The notes under the pieces were generated by a model. That model saw only the letters and a program-made list of their open reading frames with translations, searched no databases and was not told the origin of the DNA. A stretch of DNA of 6,366 bases from Alkalinema sp. CAN_BIN05 (GTDB lineage: Bacteria; Cyanobacteriota; Cyanobacteriia; Leptolyngbyales; Leptolyngbyaceae), in the NCBI GenBank assembly GCA_026786325.1, contig JAJAYH010000188.1, positions 1 through 6,366 on the forward strand, given 5' to 3'. Made by a program: the position numbers and the translations under genes. How positions within the stretch are numbered: the stretch's first letter is position 1; every line of letters starts with the position of its first letter. Shown in pieces: positions 1 through 5,522 of the stretch.

Positions 1-472
1 CCACACCCCGCAACATGACAAACGCGATCGCTGGAAAGTATCCAAGAGCGATCGAACTCAAATACGTCTGAGCATCACGACCGACTTCCACAGATTGCCC
101 ACTCAGTTGCATTAATGCGTCGCCTTGGGTTAGCAGGGCTATGGCAGGCAGTGAGATTAAGAAGGCTAAGAGGATTCCTTGGGCGGTGATTTTTTGAATC
201 CGATCGATATTTTGACGACCATACGCTTCAGCCGTTAGAGCCGTCACGCCATTCGTTAGCCCAAGCCCACTCACCCACAGCGCCATAAACAAAGCAGCAG
301 CCAATCCACCCGCCGCTAAGGTATTCGGTCCCATCCAGCCCATCATCACCGTATCAACAAATCCCGTAGCAGATTGAGCGAGTTGGGAGGCGGCCAAGGG
401 AATCGCCAGTGCAATTGATTCTCGGATTTCAGTTTTAAGCGTATCGGGTTTATTCTGGCAATGCATCATCAT
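1..472 (-). CDS. MATE-family efflux transporter, N-terminal 157 residues (partial, runs off left edge)
   Basis: This gene codes for a polytopic inner-membrane exporter of the MATE family, which moves drugs or metabolites out of the cell in exchange for Na+ or H+. The translation starts MMMHCQNKPDTLKTEIRES. The first helix reads IALAIPLAASQLAQ and continues SATGFVDTVMMGWMGPNTLAA, the typical MATE opening, with hydrophobic segments near residues 18-40, 53-75, 95-115 and 138-157. About a third of a normal protein of roughly 450 residues is present; the rest lies left of the window. The start must be one of three consecutive ATGs (472, 469, 466), because an in-frame TAG sits directly upstream at 473-475. 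These ATGs lie inside the end of the upstream gene, a 23-base overlap that suggests translational coupling. I see no clear Shine-Dalgarno sequence. The substrate cannot be told from sequence. Confidence 0.9.
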   Translation of the reverse strand, partial: MMMHCQNKPDTLKTEIRESIALAIPLAASQLAQSATGFVDTVMMGWMGPNTLAAGGLAAALFMALWVSGLGLTNGVTALTAEAYGRQNIDRIQKITAQGILLAFLISLPAIALLTQGDALMQLSGQSVEVGRDAQTYLSSIALGYFPAIAFVMLRGV

Positions 473-791
473 CTAAACGGCACACGATCGCAGCACAGCC
501 CGCAAATCCTAACATCCCCGCAACAGGTTCAGCCGTCATGACACTAATGGCCAATCCGGTCACTAGGATTACGATCGCTAAAGCACACCATTGTTTTTCG
601 TCCAAACTTAACCCTTCTTGAACTTTAATGCTTCTCAAGACCTGAATCGGAATGGGAGTCGGCATAACGGATTGCGGCGGAAATGCCCAATAAGATGACT
701 GTTGTTCAAAATAATCCGTCCAGCCATTATCTTCGCACCAAGCAGCAATCCATTGTTCGCAGTAGTGATTCATTTTAAAGGAATAATTCAT
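450..791 (-). CDS. Hypothetical small membrane protein, 113 residues, overlapping the MATE gene
   Basis: I do not recognise a named family. The N-terminal half is soluble and aromatic-rich, with WCEDNGWTDYF (18-28), YWAFPP (34-39) and VMPTPIPIQVL (42-52). The C-terminal half holds two hydrophobic stretches, about 68-86 and 88-105, likely a membrane hairpin, and ends in the acidic tail RLDDDALPE. The dense Trp/Pro motifs and lack of low-complexity sequence argue for a real protein, and the style resembles conserved cyanobacterial hypotheticals (memory, not a search). The start is either the ATG at 791 or Met7 at 773; neither has a clear ribosome binding site. The last 23 bases overlap the MATE gene, so the two are probably co-transcribed, and this protein may assist or modulate the exporter (inference). 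A -10-like GATAAT on the minus strand at 816-811 could drive the pair. Confidence 0.75.
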   Translation of the reverse strand: MNYSFKMNHYCEQWIAAWCEDNGWTDYFEQQSSYWAFPPQSVMPTPIPIQVLRSIKVQEGLSLDEKQWCALAIVILVTGLAISVMTAEPVAGMLGFAGCAAIVCRLDDDALPE

Positions 792-1036
792 AGTCTGGAA
801 TGCTGCTTAGATTATCAAGGGAAAACTCGTAGCTTTTATTCTTGAAATTCAGCTTGGTTAATATGTGTTTATGAATATATTGATCAATAATACTCATAAA
901 CACATATTACACCGCCCAAAACTCTGAAATTCTGAAGTCCCTAAATACTAGCAACTCAATCTCTCTTCTCATCATTGATGACATTATTGTTTACGTGATG
1001 ATGCATAAATATGCTGATTTATTTAATCTAATTGAA
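792..1036. other. AT-rich intergenic region between two minus-strand genes
   Basis: The gap of about 245 bases lies downstream of the secreted-protein gene and upstream of the small membrane protein gene. I find no credible ORF. It contains the large dyad at 859-909, a 13-base palindrome with odd centre at 969-981 (TCATCA-T-TGATGA), a short near-palindrome GCATA-AA-TATGC at 1003-1014, and a weak minus-strand -10 candidate at 811-816. No hairpin here is followed by a clear T-tract, so a rho-independent terminator is not evident. Confidence 0.6.
859..909. repeat. Perfect 16-bp inverted repeat enclosing a 12-bp palindrome
   Basis: The left arm TAATATGTGTTTATGA (859-874) is the exact reverse complement of the right arm TCATAAACACATATTA (894-909). 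The 19-base interval contains the perfect palindrome TATTGATCAATA (878-889). Beyond the arms, GGT (856-858) can pair with ACC (911-913) if one base is bulged. The structure could be a nearly continuous hairpin in RNA, a cruciform in DNA, or nested operator half-sites. It lies 68 bases upstream of the small membrane protein start and 127 bases past the stop of the preceding gene. It is AT-rich and lacks a T-tract, so I do not call it a terminator. It might also be a miniature repeat, which other genome copies would show. Confidence 0.85.
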
Positions 1037-1939
1037 CTAAATTGATGGTTTAGCAGGGGTCAGTTTTAGCCGATAGCGATACAGTGCAACAGGCGCGCCG
1101 ATCGCCTCAAAATAGTTTGGGTCTTGTGGCGAAAGATAAATGGCTGTATATTGATCCGCAACGATCGTGGGCACTTTGTTACGATCGGCTTCTACAGGAT
1201 CAACCTCTATATTTGAGTTAGCATTTGAATTACCATTTGAATTGGCTGCTGTTAAGTCTGATGCAGGCAAGTAACTATATTTCGTTGTTGTTTCAACTTG
1301 ATTTAGAAATGGTTGGTCTGAAGAACGAAAGATTTGTTGAAAGAACTCACTGGTTAGAAACAAATTTGGAGCAGGTCGTTCACTTTGATGTCCGGTAGTG
1401 ACGGATACTAATTGTAAGCCGTCTTTTAAAGTTGTAAGTTGTTCATTTGGTAAATTAGGATTGATTTTCACCGATTGAACTACGCCATCACCAAGATAGG
1501 CTCGGGCAATACTTAAACCATTAAAGACCCGATCGACCACCACTTTTTCCTGTGAGGACGAGAAATTCATAATAGTCGGCATCCCAAACGTTCGCTTAGC
1601 CTTAGTTTTCGTCGGCCCAAATCGCACATCAAACCGTACGGGTTCATTCAAATATTTTCGATTGCCTTCAAATCCCGGCGTTGTCACTTTTGGAACGGGA
1701 GCCACCATATCAATCAACGTACTTTCACAAATCCACGTTCCCGACATCCAACCCGGATAGGCCACTTCTTCAAAGTTTGGATTAAGCTCAGGTTTGCTAT
1801 GCCAGTCAGGATAGGCATTCAGCCGATCGGTCAAACTCTCCGCTTGGGCCGGAAGCACCATGAAACCCAGAAACAGAACAAAGACCAACAGAAGACGAAC
1901 ACAGGTATGAGCGGCGATCGACAAGATGAAATGGAACAT
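1037..1939 (-). CDS. Exported (probably lumenal or periplasmic) protein, DUF6816-like
   Basis: The protein has about 300 residues. Its N-terminus is a signal peptide: a hydrophobic core LLLVFVLFLGFMVLP followed by AQA-ES, a good signal peptidase I site, so the mature protein is likely translocated to the thylakoid lumen or periplasm. The mature region opens with YPDWHSKPELNPNFEEVAYPGWMSGTW, then VTTPGFEGNRKYL and VRFDVRFGP. I associate this pattern with the cyanobacterial and plastid DUF6816 family, whose role is unknown to me; the assignment is from memory. A low-complexity Asn/Ser linker (NSNGNSNANSN) lies in the C-terminal third, before a final segment with YTAIYLSP and ALYRYRLKL. I choose the ATG at 1939. 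A TTG at 1972 in the same frame would add 11 residues before the signal peptide and seems less likely. No strong ribosome binding site supports either. It is transcribed away from the aminotransferase gene. Confidence 0.75.
   Translation of the reverse strand: MFHFILSIAAHTCVRLLLVFVLFLGFMVLPAQAESLTDRLNAYPDWHSKPELNPNFEEVAYPGWMSGTWICESTLIDMVAPVPKVTTPGFEGNRKYLNEPVRFDVRFGPTKTKAKRTFGMPTIMNFSSSQEKVVVDRVFNGLSIARAYLGDGVVQSVKINPNLPNEQLTTLKDGLQLVSVTTGHQSERPAPNLFLTSEFFQQIFRSSDQPFLNQVETTTKYSYLPASDLTAANSNGNSNANSNIEVDPVEADRNKVPTIVADQYTAIYLSPQDPNYFEAIGAPVALYRYRLKLTPAKPSI
1211..1246 (-). repeat. Three 12-bp imperfect tandem repeats coding an Asn-Ser linker
   Basis: On the plus strand the units are ATTTGAGTTAGC (1211-1222), ATTTGAATTACC (1223-1234) and ATTTGAATTGGC (1235-1246). 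Read on the minus strand they encode NSNG, NSNA and NSNI inside the exported protein. The period is a multiple of three, so gain or loss of units keeps the frame. It is probably a flexible linker of variable length. Confidence 0.8.
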
Positions 1940-2148
1940 CAAAAACCAGAGATCGCAATAAATTTTCTCCAATTTAACCCAGTTTACAATTCTCTTGTCG
2001 AATACTTTTAATTGACGGATCGGGCGCGATGACCGATCGAAAACGGCTATGAATGATTTTTTTTTAGCTGAAATTGAATTTCCCCTTGCTTGGGACTCGC
2101 TTTATTGGAACAATAGCGACAGCGTTTTTTACTACGGTGTCTCGAATA
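1940..2148. promoter_or_regulatory. Divergent intergenic region between exported-protein and aminotransferase genes
   Basis: The gap of about 209 bases must hold the promoters of both divergent genes, but I cannot place them firmly. A TTGACG (2012-2017) resembles a -35 box but has no good -10 at the right distance. A 6-bp dyad GATCGG/CCGATC (2018-2023 and 2033-2038, 9-base loop) is made of CGATCG-type sequence. A run of nine T (2057-2065) lies 18 bases beyond it. The aminotransferase frame stays open back to a TTG at 2074, but the residues there (for example FIGTIATAFFTT) do not look like the family. Confidence 0.4.
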
Positions 2149-3261
2149 GTGAAGACTATACCTCCCTTCGACCTGTCCCGACAATTTGAGCAAATCGGGC
2201 CTGAAATCAATCAAGCGGCGCTCCAGGTTTTGGCCTCTGGGCGCTATATAGGAGGTCGTTTTGTTGAAGATTTTGAACAGCAATTAGCGGCCTATATCGG
2301 CACCTCCGAATGCGTAGCCTGTAATTCCGGGACTGACGCGCTGTATATGGCATTGCGAGCGATCGATATTAGCCAAGATGATGAAGTGATCACCACACCC
2401 TTTACCTTCATCGCCACCGCCGAAACCGTGAGTAGCGCCGGGGGAACGCCCATTTTTGTGGACATTGATCCTGTTACTTATAATCTGGACTTGTCGCAAA
2501 TCGAAGCGGCCATTACCCCGAAAACTAAAGCCATTATTCCCGTCCATCTTTTTGGCCATCCCGTAGACATGACGGCACTAATGGCGATCGCAACGCGGCA
2601 TAATCTGATCGTCATCGAAGACTGCGCCCAGTCCAGTGGCACTCAATGGAACAACCAGCAAGTCGGAAGCATCGGCCATATTGGGTGCTTTAGTTTTTAC
2701 CCGACTAAAAATCTGGGTGCTTGTGGGGACGGCGGGGCCATCACCACCAATGATCCTACGATCGCGAAACGGCTACGGGTTCTGCGAGACCATGGGCGCA
2801 CAGAGGTCTATTACCATGAAGAATTTGGCCTCAACAGTCGTCTTGACGGAATCCAAGCCGCCATTCTCAGCGTCAAACTTCCCTACCTAAACCAGTGGAT
2901 TGAACAACGTCGGGCCATTGCCAACAGGTACCAAGAGCTTTTGGGTGCGGTGACGGGAATCATTTTGCCGCAGTCGGTGAAAGGCTGTACTTGGAATCAA
3001 TATACGATTCGAGTTGAGAGTCGGATTGAAGGCGCACGCGATCGATTGCGAGAAAATCTAAAATCAAAAGGTGTTCTCTGCAATGTCTACTATCCATTGC
3101 CACTGCACCTCCAGCCAATTTACCGATCGGGCTACAAACCGGGACAATTTCCCCACTCAGAAAAAGCCGCGATCGAAGTCCTATCGTTACCGATGTTCCC
3201 GGAACTTACCCTGGAACAACAACAAGACGTGGCCGCCGCTGTCAAAGCTTGTTTAGCGTAG
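2149..3261 (+). CDS. DegT/DnrJ/EryC1/StrS-family sugar-nucleotide aminotransferase
   Basis: This is a PLP-dependent enzyme of fold type I that transfers an amino group, usually from glutamate, to a keto-sugar nucleotide. Its products feed lipopolysaccharide, capsule or glycan synthesis in the cytoplasm. From the GTG at 2149 the protein has 370 residues, normal for the family, and starts MKTIPPFDLSRQFEQIGPEI. Key motifs are NSGTDALYMAL (about 59-69, phosphate binding), IEDCAQSSG (156-164, with Asp158 for the PLP ring nitrogen and Gln161), SFYPTKNLGACGDGGA (182-197, with Lys187 as Schiff-base lysine), RDHG (213-216) and GLNSRLDGIQAAIL (227-240). The active-site set appears intact. GTG 2137 is an alternative start; neither has a clear Shine-Dalgarno sequence. 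No other sugar-nucleotide genes are adjacent, so the substrate cannot be assigned. Confidence 0.93.
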   Translation: MKTIPPFDLSRQFEQIGPEINQAALQVLASGRYIGGRFVEDFEQQLAAYIGTSECVACNSGTDALYMALRAIDISQDDEVITTPFTFIATAETVSSAGGTPIFVDIDPVTYNLDLSQIEAAITPKTKAIIPVHLFGHPVDMTALMAIATRHNLIVIEDCAQSSGTQWNNQQVGSIGHIGCFSFYPTKNLGACGDGGAITTNDPTIAKRLRVLRDHGRTEVYYHEEFGLNSRLDGIQAAILSVKLPYLNQWIEQRRAIANRYQELLGAVTGIILPQSVKGCTWNQYTIRVESRIEGARDRLRENLKSKGVLCNVYYPLPLHLQPIYRSGYKPGQFPHSEKAAIEVLSLPMFPELTLEQQQDVAAAVKACLA

Positions 3262-3273
3262 AATGCTAAACAA
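3249..3273 (+). terminator. 9-bp hairpin spanning the aminotransferase stop codon
   Basis: TTGTTTAGC (3249-3257) and GCTAAACAA (3265-3273) are exact reverse complements separated by a 7-base loop that contains the TAG stop (3259-3261). The stem is AT-rich and no T-tract follows (TATAAATAAG instead), so it is a weak terminator candidate and may instead be an mRNA 3' stability or attenuation hairpin. Just downstream, TATAAA (3275-3280) could be a -10 box for the next gene. Confidence 0.4.
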
Positions 3274-3314
3274 TATAAATAAGCGTTGTCGTACGAGATC
3301 TGTTATTTCTTTTC

Positions 3315-3319
3315 AGGAG
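3315..3319 (+). promoter_or_regulatory. Shine-Dalgarno AGGAG deciding a TTG start
   Basis: AGGAG at 3315-3319 sits 7 bases before the TTG at 3327, an ideal distance. It is the best ribosome binding site on the plus strand of the window and supports TTG as the real start of the carboxypeptidase gene. Confidence 0.8.
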
Positions 3320-3326
3320 CATTTCC

Positions 3327-4085
3327 TTGAATCTTCCCACTACCGGAAAATCTAAAAAGCTATCGGCCTCTTCCTTTGACGATTTACCGGAAGCGGTTCG
3401 GGAAACAGATGTTGCTAGTCCTATATCTAAGCGTCCAGCGCGGTGGGTGGTAGTTGCTGCTGCTGCGATCGTTGGTCTTGTGGGCCTTATTCTAGGCATT
3501 CGCGCCCTCCAAAACAACTCATCACCGATCGTAACCGTCCCCCCAAATGCCACAGCTTCGCCACCACCCAACACTGATCGAGTTTTAGGGCATTACACCT
3601 ATACAGAAGCCCCAGAAAAAGAACTGGAATCCATCAGTGCAGATGGTGGAATTAAATTGCGAACGGCAGCAGCACGGGCCTACACCGCCATGGTGGCTGC
3701 TGCTCAAGCGGATGGTGTGAGTATTGGGGTATTGTCGGGGTTCCGATCGATTAAGGAACAGGAAGGATTGTTCTTTGAGGTGAAACAGGAACGATCGCAA
3801 TCTGTTACGGATCGGGCGAATGTCAGCGCACCACCGGGTCACAGTGAACACCATACGGGCTATGCAATAGATATGGGTGATGGCAATGTTCCGGCGACAA
3901 ACCTTAGTCCGGATTTTGAAAATACAGCCGCTTTCAAATGGTTGGAAAGCAATGCGGCCAAATACAGCTTTGAACTATCGTTCCCTAAAAACAATATTCA
4001 AGGTGTCACCTATGAACCCTGGCATTGGAGATTTGTGGGCGATCGTACAAGTTTAGAAACATTCTTTAAGGCACGGGGAAAATGA
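3327..4085 (+). CDS. Membrane-anchored VanY-type (peptidase M15B) D-alanyl-D-alanine carboxypeptidase
   Basis: This zinc peptidase is expected to remove the terminal D-Ala from peptidoglycan stem peptides outside the cytoplasmic membrane. It has 252 residues: a cytoplasmic tail of about 39 residues, one membrane anchor (about 40-61, WVVVAAAAIVGLVGLILGIRAL), a Pro/Ser/Asn linker (about 64-85), then the catalytic domain. SGFRS (137-141) supplies the substrate-binding arginine, SEHHTGYAID (173-182) fits SxHxxGxAxD with His175 and Asp182 as zinc ligands, and EPWHWR (230-235) gives catalytic Glu230 and ligand His233. All key residues are present. The start is TTG, supported by AGGAG. The stop overlaps the ATG of the HEAGH protease gene (ATGA), so the two are likely one translationally coupled operon. 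A role in wall maturation or recycling rather than vancomycin resistance is likely, as no van regulators or ligases are seen. Confidence 0.93.
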   Translation: MNLPTTGKSKKLSASSFDDLPEAVRETDVASPISKRPARWVVVAAAAIVGLVGLILGIRALQNNSSPIVTVPPNATASPPPNTDRVLGHYTYTEAPEKELESISADGGIKLRTAAARAYTAMVAAAQADGVSIGVLSGFRSIKEQEGLFFEVKQERSQSVTDRANVSAPPGHSEHHTGYAIDMGDGNVPATNLSPDFENTAAFKWLESNAAKYSFELSFPKNNIQGVTYEPWHWRFVGDRTSLETFFKARGK

Positions 4086-4756
4086 ATCAATTGACATTGA
4101 ATTTATGTGCGATCGGTGTCTTTACAATGACGCTATCGGTATTACTCGGTCCATTATTAAATATCCCCAGTTCTTTTCCTGCGATCGCCGTCGCGACCAT
4201 TCTAATCTTTGCAACCGTTGATGTTCTGAGTTTGGAGGGCAAAGGCGGGAACCTCTTTCTAGATTGGATCGCAGGCTTTTCGTCTTTGCATCGTGAACGC
4301 GTGATTCGCCATGAAGCGGGTCATTTTTTAGTGGCGCAACTGTTAGGCATTTCCGTCACCGACTATTCAGTTAGCGCTTGGGAAGCAATTCGTAAAGGGT
4401 TCTCAGGGCTGGGCGGAGTTCAATTTGACACATCTGTTTTGGATGATGAATTGAGAGCAGGACGGATTTCAAGTCAATGGCTCGATCGGTTCTGTACGGT
4501 ATGGATGGCGGGGATTGCAGCAGAACAATTAATGTATCCAATGGCGGAAGGCGGTGGCGACGATCGATCGAAATTTCGATTAATTTTGAGCCAAATTCCC
4601 GGTATGGATTCAGTCAAAAAAGAACGATCGGCATTGCTTCAAGCCAAAACATTAATTGAAGAAAACCAAGACGCATTCGATCGCCTAGTAATGGCAATGA
4701 CGGAACGATCGGCAGTTAAAGATTGTATTGAAGTTATTGCCACAACCACTGAATAG
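4082..4756 (+). CDS. Membrane HEAGH metalloprotease, M41 (FtsH)-like domain without an AAA module
   Basis: The product has 224 residues. Two hydrophobic segments (about 4-27 and 32-50) suggest an N-terminal membrane hairpin. The rest resembles only the zinc protease domain of FtsH: RHEAGHFLVAQLLG (76-89) holds the HExxH site with His77, Glu78 and His81, and AGIAAEQLMYPMAEGGGDDRSKF (143-165) matches the FtsH stretch around the third zinc ligand, probably Asp160 or Asp161. There is no Walker A or B sequence and no room for an ATPase, so it cannot be an ATP-driven FtsH. AAA-less M41-like proteins occur in cyanobacteria and plastids; their substrates are not known to me. The ATG lies inside the carboxypeptidase stop (ATGA). 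A weak AAGG (4068-4071) lies 10 bases upstream. The link suggests a shared envelope or membrane quality-control task (inference). Confidence 0.85.
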   Translation: MNQLTLNLCAIGVFTMTLSVLLGPLLNIPSSFPAIAVATILIFATVDVLSLEGKGGNLFLDWIAGFSSLHRERVIRHEAGHFLVAQLLGISVTDYSVSAWEAIRKGFSGLGGVQFDTSVLDDELRAGRISSQWLDRFCTVWMAGIAAEQLMYPMAEGGGDDRSKFRLILSQIPGMDSVKKERSALLQAKTLIEENQDAFDRLVMAMTERSAVKDCIEVIATTTE

Positions 4757-4786
4757 AATAAACATTATATTTCATACTATTCAGTG
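4747..4786. terminator. 10-bp inverted repeat between convergent genes, possible bidirectional terminator
   Basis: CACTGAATAG (4747-4756) and CTATTCAGTG (4777-4786) are exact reverse complements with a 20-base AT-rich loop. The left arm includes the last codons and the TAG stop of the HEAGH protease gene; the right arm ends 4 bases before the leuD stop. Position between convergent genes fits a bidirectional terminator, but neither side has a proper T-tract and the loop is long, so confidence is moderate. Confidence 0.5.
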
Positions 4787-4790
4787 ATCA

Positions 4791-5393
4791 TCATGCTTGC
4801 AACTGCCATTTCACATAAGGCAAGGAATCAGCTTTAGCACGGGTTACACTAGCTTGAGCGACCAATTGCCCCGTCGCATCCCAATGTCCTGTTACAAACA
4901 TTTGACGCGCCCCTTCATTCATCACAATTGTCTCCACCAAATCGCCACAACTGACCGTCATGGCCACCAAATCCAAACTAATGTCCAACTTCGGATTTGC
5001 GATGATTAAGGCTTGAATTTGAGTCGAGATCTCGTGGGTCACAATAGCGCAGGGAATGCCCAAGGCAATACAATTACCAAAGAAAATTTCGGCAAAACTT
5101 TCACCAATAATTCCCTTAATTCCCCACTTTGAAATCGCCTGAGGTGCGTGTTCACGGGATGAACCACAACCAAAATTATTGTTTGCCACCAGTATGCTGG
5201 AGCCTTGATATTGAGGTAAATCAAAGGAATGCTGACCCGCAAGCGCCGCCCGATCGTCCGCGAATGCATGGGCACCCAAGCCATCAAAGGTAACACATTT
5301 CAAAAAGCGCGCTGGAATAATCCGATCGGTATCAATGTCATTCCCCACCACTGGAACCCCACGACCCACGACCGACTTGACTTCACTCAACAT
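4791..5393 (-). CDS. leuD: 3-isopropylmalate dehydratase small subunit
   Basis: With the iron-sulfur large subunit LeuC, this protein forms isopropylmalate isomerase, which converts 2-isopropylmalate to 3-isopropylmalate in leucine biosynthesis in the cytosol. The 200-residue length is normal. It has the swivel-domain motifs of the family: NDIDTDRIIPARFLK (18-32), NNFGCGSSREHAPQA (72-86) with the conserved GCGSSREHA substrate loop, and GIIGESFAEIFFGNC (94-108). The C-terminal part includes TGHWDATGQL (168-177). The start ATG at 5393 is well supported by AGGAG (minus strand, 5404-5400) 6 bases upstream. No leuC is adjacent: the next gene upstream is divergent and the next downstream is convergent, so leuD is a single-gene unit here. 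A promoter may lie at 5447-5452 (TATACT on the minus strand). Confidence 0.97.
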   Translation of the reverse strand: MLSEVKSVVGRGVPVVGNDIDTDRIIPARFLKCVTFDGLGAHAFADDRAALAGQHSFDLPQYQGSSILVANNNFGCGSSREHAPQAISKWGIKGIIGESFAEIFFGNCIALGIPCAIVTHEISTQIQALIIANPKLDISLDLVAMTVSCGDLVETIVMNEGARQMFVTGHWDATGQLVAQASVTRAKADSLPYVKWQLQA

Positions 5394-5522
5394 ACCGCGC
5401 TCCTAAGTTCAAAGCTTGATTCTTACAGATATTCATGCAGACAAATAGTATAGGAGAATTGAGCGAGCGATCGCCAAAAAACTCCAACGCTACAAGACCT
5501 AAAATTGCAATGCTTAATTAGA
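5394..5522. promoter_or_regulatory. Divergent promoter region of leuD and the exonuclease gene, with overlapping -10 candidates
   Basis: On the minus strand TATACT (5452-5447) is a good -10 candidate for leuD, with a poor TTGGCG -35 about 19 bases upstream. On the plus strand TAGTAT (5446-5451), preceded 18 bases earlier by CTTACA (5422-5427), could serve the exonuclease gene. The two -10 candidates overlap almost completely, so polymerases could compete. A HIP1 octamer lies at 5467-5474. The leuD ribosome binding site is AGGAG at 5404-5400. Assignments rest on consensus matching by eye only. Confidence 0.35.

Noticed and set aside
2018..2065. GATCGG/CCGATC hairpin followed by nine T as a rho-independent terminator.
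   Set aside because: The T-run starts 18 bases after the stem, the stem has only 6 bp, and no plus-strand gene ends upstream of it.
2074..2148. In-frame N-terminal extension of the aminotransferase from TTG 2074.
   Set aside because: The extra 25 residues are Phe/Thr/Ile-rich and do not resemble the family, whose proteins usually start just before the PPFDLSRQ-type segment. GTG 2149 fits better.
2047..2559. Two minus-strand open frames (78 and 91 codons) across the aminotransferase start region.
   Set aside because: They are mirror frames of a strongly supported aminotransferase with no domain features. They are GC-driven shadows.
3266..3854. Minus-strand open frames (102 and 89 codons) opposite the carboxypeptidase.
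   Set aside because: They are antisense to a gene with intact zinc-peptidase motifs and a good ribosome binding site. The Arg/Thr-rich translation looks spurious.
3327..4085. Vancomycin resistance gene.
   Set aside because: The domain is VanY-type, but no vanR/S/H/A/X neighbours are present. Carboxypeptidases of this type are common wall-maturation enzymes.
5039..5453. Frames of 85 codons (minus) and 74 codons (plus) across leuD.
   Set aside because: Both are shadows of leuD, whose family motifs are complete.
5452..5461. AGGAG followed by TTG as the start of a small leader ORF that would end at the TAG at 5519.
   Set aside because: The spacing between AGGAG and TTG is only two bases, too short for initiation, and the peptide has no features.
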